The translations under genes were made by a program, and so were the position numbers. The notes beneath the pieces are model-generated. The model was not told where the DNA came from. It made no database searches and worked only from the letters and a program-made list of their open reading frames with translations. A stretch of DNA of 64,000 nt from Cryptomeria japonica (Eukaryota; Streptophyta; Pinopsida; Cupressales; Cupressaceae): contig NC_081406.1 in assembly GCF_030272615.1 (NCBI RefSeq), positions 475,436,900-475,500,899 of the forward strand, written 5' to 3'. This document shows positions 31,935 to 43,649 of the stretch, one piece after another; within the stretch, counting starts at the first letter, position 1; every line of letters starts with the position of its first letter.

Positions 31935-34900
31935 ATGGCACCCAGAAGGGACTTCACAAGGAAATTTAATTACCAAGAGAGAGCAATTTGTGATGATTTC
32001 CTGGAACAGTTGTCTATGTTCACAAACGTAGCAGCTAAGGTTAAAGAATTAGTGCTCAAGGCTCCTCGCTTGAGAATAGGAGAAGGATTGTATGACAAGG
32101 GTAATTGGCTCAGAGACCCACAGATAGGGTTGTCTGGTTTGGGTTTATTCAAGGTTGGATTTAGTATGAGACACTCCCCAGCCCCAATGAACAGTATTTG
32201 GGAGTTCGATGTAGGTAAATCGGTGGTCCCTGGAGTGTTCATGGATGTGGATCTCCTAACTCAGATTGCACACAACTATGACCCTGTTACCAAAAGTGTT
32301 AGGGATATAAATGGAAAAACCCTCATTGAAATAAATGATGATGAGTTTAGAAATGTATTTGGGCTCAGTGAGGTGTCCAGTTATTTGGAGCCCATTAATT
32401 TTAAATCATTGGCTCAGGTCTACAATGCACAGAGGAATCACTTTAGAAATGGACCTCTTAAATAATTCTTTGTTAAAATAGGTGGATTGACTATTGTAGG
32501 ACCTAATACTATGGAGCCTTTCTCATTAAATTTGTTCACTCTTAGAGCCAAAGGATTATACTAGTCACTCTGCCAGATTTTTGGAGAGGATGTTGAAGTG
32601 AACATGTCGACTCATTACATGTTAATAATAGCTCAAATTTTAAATCCTTCTCTGGCAGTTACATTTGATTATGCCCCCTATATTATTGATGTAATCCATG
32701 AAGGCTTGATAGGGATAAATAATGGTAAGGTGGATAGGCCTTTTGGATGGTACTCCCTTCTCATGCATTTGTTTCTATTCAAGGGTGGTGACTACTTTGC
32801 CAATGGAATGGATTTGGTGAAAGAAAAGGATGGGGAGAAAATGAAAGTTCAATTGTGAAGCACAGTGTTGTCATGGGATAGGGAAGATGCTGGTTACTTA
32901 AAGTTTGATAAGTGCTTTGCATTCAAGATCAGAATTCTTTTATGCTCAGAGAATCCAAGGGTCCCTAAAGCTCTTTTGGAGTTTCTTAGGCCAAAGGAGT
33001 TTGCTGAAGGAATCAAAATTGTTCACAATTGGGGTGGCATGTACTTGTACCTTGTTTCCATAGTTTTCAGAGTGTATGGTTTTAGAGGCACTCCATTTTT
33101 GTTGTCATATCAGGTCCCACTGAAAGTAGGAATTGCATAAATCCTTAGGCAGATTGGAAGTGTGCAAGAGGCAGAGCTATCTAATAGAGGAAAATGGACC
33201 ATTTTCCCTACAGTAACAATAGTACATCAGTTTGTGATTACTAAAGGTGGGTGGAAGTGTTTTGAGTTCTTTCAACCATACCAGCTATCCACTGCAGTGT
33301 CAAGGTTTTCAGACCCTGAAGACTTCTTTAACAGTATGTTCAAGAAGAGAGCAGTATGCAAAGGCAGACCTCACCAATTCCAATTCCCTGAAGACCTCAT
33401 CAGAAATGAGTTTGATTTGGATGAGTAGGAGTTAAGGAAAGAAAAATGGGTGGCCTAAAAGAAGGCTCTAGATTTTGTGCACCAATTTGACACCAGCTAT
33501 GACCCCTTATCTAGTTTTCACCCCTTTGAGGAAAACGCAAAATTCCTAATTCTTTGTTTTGAAGATGTAATGCAAACATTGAAAGAGAAGAGTGAAATAG
33601 TGATTAAAAACAACCCTGAGAAGGCAAGACTAATTCTAGCTAGGTCTACATCTGCTAAAGCAATCCCTCCTGGTGACTATGCGCTACATAGAAAATCCAA
33701 ATATAGTGTGTTGGTGCCAACAACAGGGGAACCTTCTACTTCAAAAGGAAAGAGGAAAATACAAGATTTCATTGACATTTAGGAATCCCCAAAGAAGCAA
33801 AGGGTGGGAAAGGAAGTGCAATCTAATGAGCCCTTGTATTCCCCATCTCAATCCCCTATTCATATAGGAGATGAGCAGGCAGCAACTGAGCAATTGTTGC
33901 AGTTAGGGAGTCTTAGGGAGATAGCCTATACTTATGATGAAATAGAAGATGGAATGCCTCAAGAGCCAAAAGATGTCGAGATGAACATAACTACCAATGA
34001 GTTCAAAGGCCAGGAACTGGATCCTGCCATTAAACAGGCCAGTGAGGAATTCTTAGTTGATAGCAACTTTGTTACCTCAGGAGCTTTCATGCAATTTGTG
34101 TGGAAGCAGAATATTGATAAGTTTAATGCCAGATGTGAGAAGAGGAAGGGTGAGTAGCCCCACAAGGATGCATCTGTGGTGGAGGAATAAATAAAGCAAG
34201 AAATGGTCACTGAATTTAAGACCATCACTCCTAAACAAGGAAGGGAGATGGTAGAAAAGGTTGGTGTACTCATCCTCCTTGAATGGGATATAGCAGATGC
34301 CTTGGTTCTAGAGGCAGTCAGGAAAGAAACCAAGCCTATGGAAGGAGTAACCTTCAGCAAGGATAATGCTTCTTTCATCATGTGGTCTTTGAAAAGAGAT
34401 GAAAATAAAAAGAAAAAGGATACCCCAAGGTCAAGCTACCTTGGAGGTATGATAGTGAAGAGAGTGCAAAATACTGGAGTGGTGGAGGTTGCTAGCACAG
34501 TCTTAGAGACTGCAAAGTTCAGTGTTGCAGTGGCAAAGAACGAAGCAATGGAAAAGGCAGTTCTCCAAACTAAGTTAGAGACTATCCTAAAAGCTTACAA
34601 TGATGCCAAAGGAGAGGTAATGAGCCGAGACACTATTATTGCTAATTTGAAAAGCCAATTGGCAGGTCAATACCATCGAGGTGAGTCCTCAACATTGATG
34701 ATTGCTTCATCTCCTGCACAGCCTCCCTCTACTAGCCCTATCATTGAATTCCCACCTTCTCCTGCACCTTCTATTTCCCAATCAGTTGAGATCACTCCTC
34801 AGGAGTTGGAGAAGCTAAAATAGGCTCAAACCCTGTTTGCAAATAAATATGAAGAGAGAGTGAGGGCCACAATTTTGAGTTTTGCTAACACTATAGGATC

Positions 34901-35510
34901 ATCATTAGTGTATAATAATATGAGTAAAGTTTTGGATATGTGGAATGAGCTAAATGGAGACAAGGTTGTTCTAATGCCTATTTTGGACAAGTGGAAGCCT
35001 AGGGAGGAGGACCTAGAACTCATATGTGTATCTTATGATGAGGCAAGGGTTGACCCCATTATCAATTCCACTTGTGACATGACAAAGGATTTGACAAAGT
35101 TAGCAAAAGGAGTAGATAATGCAGAGAGGAAGATCAACTTGTATAAGAAAGAGTACACTGAGCAAGTATTTGAATTATTCCCAAGGGGTTTTGCCAGTCC
35201 AACTCAATTGAAGGACAAACAAATATGGCTTAATGAATTAGGAGCCAACCTATCATTAAGGATAAAGGGAATCATTATTATAGATGATACTTCCCTATTT
35301 GTCAGAACGGTTGAGGAGATAGAGAAAATTAAATCACACTATGGTTTCCTAAATTTAGAGGTTAATAAAATGAGGAACTCTTGGAAGACATTAGCCAAGA
35401 CAAAAGGGAAAGTTTTTAACTTCTCATGGCCTGCGGATGACGTGTACCAGGTCTGGAAAAGAAATTATATTGTGCTGGATGCAAAGGTTCAAGAAGAAGC
35501 CGCAGAATGA
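31935..35510 (+). pseudogene. Unknown protein of element C, about 1190 codons in one frame with ten stops
   Basis: I do not recognise this protein. All eight ORF fragments share one frame; no frameshift occurs over 3.58 kb. Ten in-frame stops (32463, 32562, 32856, 33138, 33426, 33456, 33780, 34155, 34188, 34821) are five TAG, four TAA and one TGA, each obtainable by C-to-T from CAG, CAA or CGA. The start ATG at 31935 has a good plant context (GAGATGGCA). Visible parts: a compact N-terminal half with hydrophobic blocks (GLFKVGFSMRHSPAP, DEFRNVFGLSEVSSY, GWYSLLMHLFLFKGGDYF); a Ser/Lys-rich hinge (33640-33860); a helical middle; a Pro/Ser-rich linker (34690-34790); and a charged helical C-terminus ending WPADDVYQVWKRNY. 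No zinc knuckle, DTG/DSG protease or YVDD motif was seen. It could be a divergent gag-like protein or a captured gene. Confidence 0.7.
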
Positions 35511-35513
35511 CAA

Positions 35514-36459
35514 TCATGGGAAAGGGGCCATTAGAAAGTGGAAAATATTTGATACTTCTTGTTCAAACAAGAATTTTGTTGTAACATACCTTTGGAGAAG
35601 GTCCGAAGGTTGTATGCATCCATGCTATTATAAATGGATACTAGGACTAGTAAAAAATGATCGCAAGAATTTGTAAAGAAACTCTGCAGATATTTATTTG
35701 GGTTTTGTCTAAGATCATAGAGAATATTTATGAGTTTTGTAAGATTTTTTAAAATGAATATCAATATACAGACCATAAACTTTTGAGCCTATAATTTGTG
35801 TTGTCTTCTGGTGTGCTTTCAAATATTTATTGGTTTCATTTGGGTAATCTAGGGTTATTCAACTGAACATGGATTGTAATGCAATCTTTATAGATGTGTT
35901 TCTTAGCTTTGTTCTTTAGGAGAGGAATTAAATACGTGAGGAACATCTTTGTCAGTATGTTATTTTGTTGGAGACTTCGAATCTGATGAACACTTTCTAG
36001 TCTAATAAGGAAAGACTCTATATATGGCAGGCATGTATGGGGTTGATAGAAGCCGAAGTGATGATATGTATGGAGATGTTTAATTGTGAAATTCTTGTTT
36101 AATTAGATGACTTTGTGGCCTGGATTAGGCACTAATATTAGTTGTAGTTCTCTTGCTAGATTTCTTGTAGATCAATACTGAACATGAGCATAAGCTTTCT
36201 TTCATTATTTCAATTTTTGTTTGAGGTGATAAGATCCACTAGTTTTGGACTGGTTTACTGTGGATCTATCCTAAAAGGTGTGAAATTATTCATAGAAGGT
36301 ATACCTACCTGAACTTTGGATAAGTTCAAAGTGTAGAAGGTTCTTGAAACCTTGTCATATGTTGTTCTAAGATTCTTTTTCTTTGATCTCTTTATTTGTA
36401 GATAGAGTTATTATATTTCTTATAAGGGATAAGAGGGGAATCAGAATTTGAGAACACCA
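35514..36459 (+). other. 3' non-coding part of element C
   Basis: A purine tract (GGGAAAGGGGCC at about 35519-35530) lies just after the ORF stop and would suit a PPT, but what follows does not match the 5' end of C. A GATCCAC...GTGGATC inverted pair lies near 36233-36267. No ORF. Confidence 0.45.
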
Positions 36460-36464
36460 GATCT

Positions 36465-37848
36465 ATTGCTCCAATCCAACCTCACAATGAAATAACGGGT
36501 TTACAACTTTGAGGGCACCAACCCAAGGAGCACCAACCCCTAGCAATTTATGGGCACCTACCCAAAGGAGCACCAACCCCTGCACTAAGCACCCACTCAG
36601 TGAAATAAAATGAGATATAAAATCAATACAATGATAAACACCTAGTTACAAATGAGTTTTGTAACACTTGAAAACTATTCACTCTACCGGTTGAACTCTT
36701 TTCTGTTACATTGCTTCTCTTCTCTACCAGTTCTTTATTCACTCTATCTGAATCTTTTAACTTAGTTTCTACCTTTCTGGATCTCCTCTCACACTCTTTT
36801 TTCTCTCCTTCACTCCCAGATGCTATCTTATCGGTTCAGACAATGTCAGTTAGATGAACTGTTACACTCTATAATTGTCTACCAGTTACCTTAAACCTTG
36901 GCGATTAAACCCTTCTTACCGGTTCTTCGACTAACACTCAGTCACTTCAATATTTTTCTATCAACTCTCACCTAGCATAATCACAATTCCTTATCAATCA
37001 TCCAGCATCCTCTCTATTTTCTTCTCTAAGCTTAAATCTTAGTTTTGCATATTTATACACATGCTTTCCTACCAAAACAAAAACTCAAACTTCACGCGCT
37101 TATGGTTTTCTTCACCAACCACAATCCATATCAAATCGGATCTTATCTTCTAGAATTAACAACCTGCAATAGGTCAGCAAAAAGTTTTGTCCTTTTTACT
37201 CTTCCTATAAACATTTACTATATTTAGCAAACTGGACTCTGTTCATCAGTCTTGATTTTGTCGATCACAATGAAAGATCTGACTGTTTCTTTCTCCAAAT
37301 CAACAAGACCATCAGATATCCTGCTTCGATCATAATTTCAAAGAATAAAATCTCTGCCCTTTGATCTGATTTGAGCCACAATCCCAATCCATGATTTTCA
37401 CAGTAGACATTGAATACCGACCTAGTCACAACTACCTCATTGATGCACCATCCACCTACCACTGCGTGTTCTCCACCTGGAGTCTACATGACATCTCTAT
37501 CAACATCCAACTCACTTAACTGTGTCAGTTCAAACTTGGTCATCGAATGAACATGCTACCGGTATACACTAACTGGTTAACCTTCATATTATGCACTTCT
37601 TTGTTATGTTGTTTAGGATATTCTATCTCAGACCGCATTTACCGGGTATGCTTGCTTACCGATTGACAGACTTACCAGTTGACATCAACATGCCAACAAT
37701 CTGCATATCAGTAACATCAACTTGCATACCATTGACATCCCATAGCGGTTGACATCAACATGCCAACAATCTCCAATGCCAACAACACCATCTTGCATAC
37801 CGGTTGACATACTTACTAATTGACATCAATGACAATACAATGCCAACA
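36465..37848 (-). repeat. Right (5') LTR of element B, second part
   Basis: Matches 9046-9694 and 22931-23705. It contains an uninterrupted version of the A insertion site and a minus-strand TATA motif (TGTATAAATATGC, about 37050-37063). Ends TGCCAACA. Confidence 0.85.
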
Positions 37849-39171
37849 ACCTATACCTCCTAAGGACCTATGCATTACTTTTGATCCTAGTGAGACTATT
37901 GTTGCACTTGATGACCCACTATATATCACTACAAAGATCAAATATAAACTCTCATGAGGTGTGCTCATTGATCCAATGTGTATGGTGGATGTGATCATTG
38001 AAGAATATATTTATACTTTATAATTTCATAAAGTAACATATGATAAATCCGATGTAGTGGTCAAGGTGTATGATGGTTTCTCTTTCCCTATTATTGGTTC
38101 TATTACTCTTCTTTTTGAGGTTGGTACTAAATACTTAGATGTCATTTTTGCTATCATTCCTACATCGAATCAATTTTGTGTGAAATTAAGACATCCTTGG
38201 CTCTCTTCCATGAAAGCAATCCCTTCTACTATTCATACATGTTTAAAATTTCCTCACAATGACAAAATCATAACAATCTATAATAGGTATCAACCCATGT
38301 TGAGTCATGGAGATGTCAACCTTGATTACTCTTGGCCTAAACAATTTGAGCCTATTAAGCTTCGAAGTGATGCTCTCTTTAAATCTTATTAGAAGTGGAA
38401 GAATGAGATGATTTTATCTTTGAGTAAGTCTAGAGATCCTAGACCTATTCCTCCTCCCCATGATGGACTTGGTATCCTTCCTACACCTTCTATTCCTCCT
38501 ATATATATTGTTGTTTTGTCTCCTACATCTTACAAAGGGAAGCACCCAACATCTCCTATTTTTCAACCTAATAGACCTTCTCCCATTCCTCCTTTAAAGG
38601 AAGAGAAGAAGCCTATGTCTATTGATCTCAAACCTTCATAACCCTCAGGTAAAACTAAAAGAAACAATTATGTGAGATAACATTTATCGAGACATTAAGC
38701 TAAAGCTCGTGAACTTTCTTCTGAATCCATTTCCTTCCCGAAGACACCTAATGTTGACATAGTCCCATTTGTATAGCCTTCACCTAACCCTAAGGAGTAA
38801 GTTTAGACTAAATCACCAAGACAAAAAATGCTTAAGAAAGATGATGGTTCATGTTCTATTCATATTAGAGATCCTATTTTTATTAATCGATGAAATGGAT
38901 GAAAATTATGCTCATGATAACAAAGTTGATGCTAATGATGAATATGATGAATATGAGCTTGATGATGTTGACAATGATTTATCTAAACAATTTTCAAAAG
39001 AATTAATCCTAGCTCCTAGTGATAGACAAAGTGACTCATCATTATATCATGGTCCTTGTTTGGAACTTGTAGTAACTCCATCTACCGTGCTCGAAGTTTC
39101 TCCTCTTTCATTTTTTCCACCTTCCCAAAACAATATTTGTCAAGATTTGGAGGTGAACGATTTGCTTGATT
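37849..39171 (+). pseudogene. Protease-like and C-terminal region of element I
   Basis: Continuation of the I polyprotein. It opens with PPKDLCITFDPSET, then GVLIDPMCMVDVIIEEY, at the position of the retropepsin active site (Asp followed by Pro-Met rather than Thr/Ser-Gly). 38057-38392 follows with VKVYDGFSFPIIGSITL, FAIIPTSNQFCVKLRHPWLSSMKAIPSTIH, the LGHPWLxxMxAxxS block of plant Ty3 proteases. Downstream 38408-38641 is Pro-rich, and 38769-39171 is acidic (DDVDNDLSKQFSKEL) after a frame change. No RT or integrase follows. Stops in the opening segment (TGA at about 37955, TAA at about 38021) disable it. Confidence 0.7.
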
Positions 39172-40025
39172 AGCTTCATTTGTTTCATAGATTATCTCCC
39201 CTCTCTTGCTAGTTTGTAATGTGTTTCCCCCATGATGTGCTTTTTCAGTTATGTTAGATTCTCTTTGGATGACACTTGTCACTTCGTTGGCGCAAGTTAA
39301 TAAAGAGGTTGAATTTCTTGTGATATTATTCTATTTGTATCTCAATTATTCTATTTGTTGTCCCTTGTGTTGTTTAATTGTGGATAATGCAAAGTGTTGA
39401 GATCTCTTCTGGTCCCTTCCCTGTTGAATCAAAAGACACATGTTTCCTTCTTCCATTGTGCTTGTGGTTCCACTACCTTTGGGGGATGAGTTCAATTCAA
39501 TACAAATATTCATGATATACATTATTTATCATAAGAGTGTAATAACGCCAAAATTAGTGGATCCCTTATGTGTTTTATATTTGGTGACCATTATCCTTTG
39601 ATTTGTCCTTTCTTCGAGGCATCTCATTGTGGTAGCGTATATGTCTTTGGATGCATGCTATCTTAAAGCAATTTCTCTTGATAAGACATATGCAATTGCT
39701 TTAACATGGGGGTATACACTCTGCTCAATGTTTCTCTTTATAAACACACTATAACATGTATTGATACTCAAGTTACTTTGCATACTAAGCCTTTTTCTTT
39801 GTAACTTGGTATTTTTCTTTTTCATGACATAGAAAGCGAACCTTACTAGGATAGAAGTCATGATTCTCTCTCTCTTTCCTCTTTCTTATGATGTTCCTTT
39901 TATCTTGATGTTGAAGTAGTAAGATCCTAAAGTCCCTTGGGATGTCTCTTTGATGTCTGGATGAAATTTTTTCAATGTGAACCTTTGTACTTTACCAAGA
40001 GTATACTTAGTCTCATACTCACGCT
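39172..40025 (+). other. 3' spacer of element I
   Basis: Non-coding as far as I can see. AT-rich with short broken reading frames and no RT or integrase motif on either strand. Ends at the purine tract before the 3' LTR. Confidence 0.5.
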
Positions 40026-40040
40026 AAAGTGGGAGCTAAA
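40026..40040 (+). other. Polypurine tract of element I
   Basis: AAAGTGGGAGCTAAA immediately before TGTAGGGTCC, the LTR start; fits a plus-strand primer. Confidence 0.6.
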
Positions 40041-40368
40041 TGTAGGGTCCTAAATTGTACTCCCTTACAATTTAGTTGTCACTTCGGTCCTTGCCTTGTC
40101 ATTCATCCCTTAAGGCCAAATTGAAGCCTTGATTCTCCTCACACTATGTATTTCACTTAATTTTTCATGATCTGCACTTCCTTCCCCAAGATCGAGGGCC
40201 TCTAATGTTTAGGACCTGAGCACTAGTCTCCCTGGTCCTCAAGGACCAAAGTGCCCAACACCTTGGTCCTCTTCAAAAGGGCCCATTTTGGGGCCTCATA
40301 ACAAGAACATGATTTGACAAAGATCCTAGATCTCGTCTTGGCTCATGTTTTGTTTTTCAACTATCATG

Positions 40369-40379
40369 TATAAAAGGAG
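40369..40379 (+). promoter_or_regulatory. TATA box in the 3' LTR of element I
   Basis: TATAAAAGGAG, an excellent TATA match about 330 bp into the LTR. Expected to direct element transcription if the matching 5' copy were intact. Confidence 0.65.
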
Positions 40380-40849
40380 GTCACCCCTCTCATTTTGACA
40401 TCAATCTAGAAAATTCAAGTCCTCAATTATATAGTGAATTTAAGTGAGCAAGAAATCAATCTTCTTCCAAGCATTGGAGCAAAATTAAAATCAAGATTCA
40501 AGAATTGGAGATGGCATTCATGTTCAATGTTCTATGAAAACTATCTACATGAAACCCTAATTCCTTGTGAAGACAAACAAAAATTCATTAAATGGTATAT
40601 CATTAGTGTTTCAGACATTTTCAGCATTTCCCTCAAAAGGAAATCATTTCCATTATAGTACTTCATTTACATTTCAATTTTATTTCATGGTTAATTCCAA
40701 AACCGGGGTTTGACCTAAGGCAAACCCTTATTCCCAACCATTTTCCCTTCTCTACTATGTGTACGAATAGGTACAAAGCTTCAATTTTTTCAAGATTGAG
40801 ATGAATAGGTTCCCTTTGGTATGGCCAAAATCTTGGAGTGATGATATGA

Positions 40850-42286
40850 TGAAAGAATAAGTATCTAGTAGATTACTGAGAGGGGGGGTGAATCTGTAAA
40901 CTGAAAAAATGATACAAACTTCCCAAACTCAAACTCAATCACACAAAGTAAACCTATCAATAAAATATCACTTTCAAGATCAATACTCATAAGAATACCG
41001 GTTGACTGTTATAGCAACTTAACAGCAAACAACTTTAATCTTGTAAACATCCAAATTCTTAATCATATATCAACACACTCCATCTCTCAATGCTTCCAGT
41101 TATCATACCTTATCAAAATAGTTGATTAGTTAATCAAATCAACAAATAAGATCATAACCACAAAAACATTCACCACATGACACAAATGTTTATACGTGGA
41201 AAACCCAAATAGGTAAAAACCATGGTGAGATGAGACTCACAAGATAACTATCTAAACTCTTCTAAAGTTCACCCTGTTAAGAGCCAAGCTTGTTAAAGAT
41301 TTTACAATAAGTCCTGTTAAGAACTGTTCTTGTTAGGAATCGCTCGGTTAAGGGATTTACAAATGCCTTGATAAAAAGAAAATACCTTGTTAGGAATAAC
41401 CTCGGTAGAGTATTTGAGAATCCAAGCTAATGGACCACCTCGTTAGAGGATTTAAGAAGTAACTAAGCTTGTTAGAGCTTACCCAGTTAGGGGATTTCAA
41501 TTCTGCTATAATTGTTAGAAGACAACAGGTTTTTCTTGATCTGTCTGAATAGCACTACATTTGCTTGATCGAATCCTTTTAAGCTTCAATCTTCCTTTAC
41601 ACAAATTGTAGATCCATTCTCTGGTTAGGCAACCACACACTCAACTGATTTCTGCCAACACCTTTTATAAAACAACTTCATCGACCTTAAATACAAATCA
41701 ATTAGGTCGGTAACACAACAAAAACCTAATTCTCTCATAGAGATTACAAACAAATCGGTTCAAGTGTGATCGTTGGATTTACATAGCAATTTGTACACAT
41801 TTTTCAAGAAAATTCTAACCGCTCCATGATCACCACTTCATCAAACTTGTAACTCATCACACGCTTTGCCTTAGATGCAATCCACTTTGCTCATTCCTTA
41901 TACAATCAAACAAATGCGCCAAAACAATCTGAACTTATCTTCATACAATGACCACACGTGTCACCATTATTACCGCTCATCATCAGCTAATAAACCAACA
42001 TAACCATTTTAGCAAACTTAATCGGTTAGGGTTTAACAAAAATAATTGGTAGTGTTTACCAGTTACATTACATAGAAAGGGTTTAACCTTATACACCAGT
42101 TACCGATTCAACTCACATAATTATATACCGGTTTACATCATCTTCCATAAAGCTCTTCCTATCAGTTACAAGACAATATCAATAATAACAACAATATCAG
42201 CAATATCATAAATACCATTACCGGTTCAATTCAAATCAGTGACAACATAACATATCATTAATGCAATCTTCATGCAAATGCCAACA
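40850..42286 (-). repeat. Element K: solo Copia-type LTR in the 3' LTR of I
   Basis: Contains the CTGAGAGGGGGGGTGAATC block near its left end and ends ATGCCAACA at 42286, as in LTRs A, B and H; also rich in ACCGGTT motifs. No internal region is present, so it is probably a solo LTR left by recombination. The left boundary (40850-40862) is uncertain because I could not find a clean target duplication. Minus orientation is inferred from A and B. Confidence 0.6.
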
Positions 42287-42653
42287 TGGAGGATCAAAGC
42301 GATGGGAATTATGGGCATTCTGGTCCCGACAATTTAGGTCAACCTTCTGGGAACAAATTAGAATACTCACATATTGCTCAAATCTAGGTTTGTGGCTTTG
42401 TTTGGTGACTGTAGCTCACTGTTTATGCATATTTGCTTCAATTGCATATAATTACCCTAATTTCAGAATCATTAATCAAATCAATTCGATTTAAAGGGAA
42501 AGAAGAGGCACATCTAAAATCCCCAGAATCTTATCAGAATCTTGACTTTTAGACTTAGATCTATCAAATCCCATCTTTCCCTAATGTAATGGTTTCTAAG
42601 CAAAAATTAGTGGTTTTATTACATTAATGGGTGAAACCCTAATTTTTCACACA

Positions 42654-43640
42654 TTACAATGAGAAATTTTATTTGGTCTATCCCCATAAATAGTTCTTCT
42701 TTAAGGTGGACCTATCCAAAAACCTTAAGGATTTAGTGGACATCCAAATTGGTTAAACCTACTATACTTATCATCTCCAATACATTAATAAAACCAACAC
42801 CTGCTATCAATGATACTCATCAAAACACAAGATTAGGGATTGTCCTTTGGCTTCTCAATGACACAAACCCAAGTTTCTCATCCCTTTTTATATTTTCCTC
42901 CTCTCACAAAGGAGGAAGATTGGTTTACAATGACTTCTCACAAGGATAAGAACTCTAACACTTGTAAAGAACCCCCAGTTCTTATAAGCTTTGGAACCTC
43001 AATTTTAACTATTCTAAATCCCTTCAATGTTAGATTGTTGAAAGTGGTGATAATTTATAATTATCTTCCAGTGGTTTCAATTGTTTCTATATTGCTATCT
43101 ATCACAAACCAACATGAATCACATCCCCTTATATGATAGAGGAGGTATCGAATCCCATTTGAGTGATTGGATTAAGGTGAGTATGTTCCAAGGAAATGAC
43201 ATCCAATGCAACCCAACTTCCAAATTGGGAGCTTTGAGGCAAGTGAAGAGGTATTATAGAATAACATTTCTACTCTCAAGGAATTACAACATGGGGAGAT
43301 ACCTCTCAAAACTAATAAAATGAACTACATTCTTGAAATTTTAGATGTCTTAAAGACCTCTCACAAATATAATTTATTCATGATGTTCATTTTTAATTTC
43401 CAGGTTTATATATCCTTTTCCTTCAATAGAATAAGGTGTAAAGTTTTGTACTTTCTAAAGCTTGTCATGTTATTGGCCTTCTAGCCATTTTTTGTAATAG
43501 CCACAAAGATATGCATGGTGGAGTTTTCACCTTTCTCTCTCCCATGTGGGTTCAAGTTCTGGTTGATCATGGATGTGACCTAACCTACCATATGCTATGA
43601 TTTATTTTTTATGTTAATATAATTCTTATTGGGTTATTAA
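42654..43640. other. Unassigned stretch
   Basis: Three overlapping plus-strand reading frames of 66-98 codons (42749-43323) show no motif I recognise. It precedes LINE-like DNA and may be the eroded 5' part of that element; nothing firmer can be said. Confidence 0.35.
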
Positions 43641-43649
43641 AGTTTATGC

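Larger units (their letters stand above)
30357..36459 (+). mobile_element. Element C: 6.1-kb insertion with an unknown long ORF
   Basis: Begins TGTTATTACTG and ends GAACACCA, flanked by perfect GATCT duplications (30352-30356 and 36460-36464; a 6-bp AGATCT reading is also possible). The empty site in B's other LTR is near 9040-9050. TG...CA plus a 5-bp duplication suggests insertion by a retroviral-type integrase. However, I cannot find matching LTRs at its two ends by eye, nor any RT, integrase or transposase. It contains a structured leader, one single-frame ORF and about 950 bp of 3' non-coding DNA. Confidence 0.7.
8863..37848 (-). mobile_element. Element B: Ty1/Copia element carrying nested insertions A and C
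   Basis: The left LTR begins TGTAGAACAC at 8863 and the right LTR ends TGCCAACA at 37848. Flanks are ACTTA (8858-8862) and ACCTA (37849-37853), a 5-bp target duplication with one mismatch. The coding strand is minus: PBS near 29667/30166, gag from 29593, protease, integrase, RT and RNase H ending at 24367, then PPT-like tracts and the 3' LTR. The left LTR is interrupted by A (9695-22925) and the right LTR by C (30357-36459). Without the nested DNA, B is about 9.6 kb. Both LTR/internal junctions carry tandem duplications (216 and 499 bp). Confidence 0.85.
6396..42653 (+). mobile_element. Element I: Ty3-type gag-protease LTR element, split by insertions
   Basis: Plus-strand element. Its 5' LTR is visible only as the last 22 bp (6396-6417) because J is inserted there. 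The internal region is in two parts, 6418-8862 and 37849-40040, together about 4.6 kb, followed by a polypurine tract and the 3' LTR (40041-42653, containing solo LTR K). The internal region has gag and a protease-like domain but no RT, RNase H or integrase, so I is non-autonomous like J. The outermost target duplication cannot be checked because the left LTR start is outside the window. Confidence 0.75.
40041..42653 (+). repeat. 3' LTR of element I, interrupted by solo LTR K
   Basis: Starts TGTAGGGTCCTAAATTGTAC and ends near 42653 with ACCCTAATTTTTCACACA, like the 5' LTR end at 6396-6417. Excluding K it is about 1.2 kb. It contains a strong TATA box, and a perfect 7-bp-stem palindrome (GGACCAA...TTGGTCC) at 40243-40269. 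Confidence 0.65.

Noticed and set aside
31935-35510. A host gene with introns
   Set aside because: All pieces are in one frame separated by single stop codons rather than splice sites, and the whole lies within an insertion with a target duplication.
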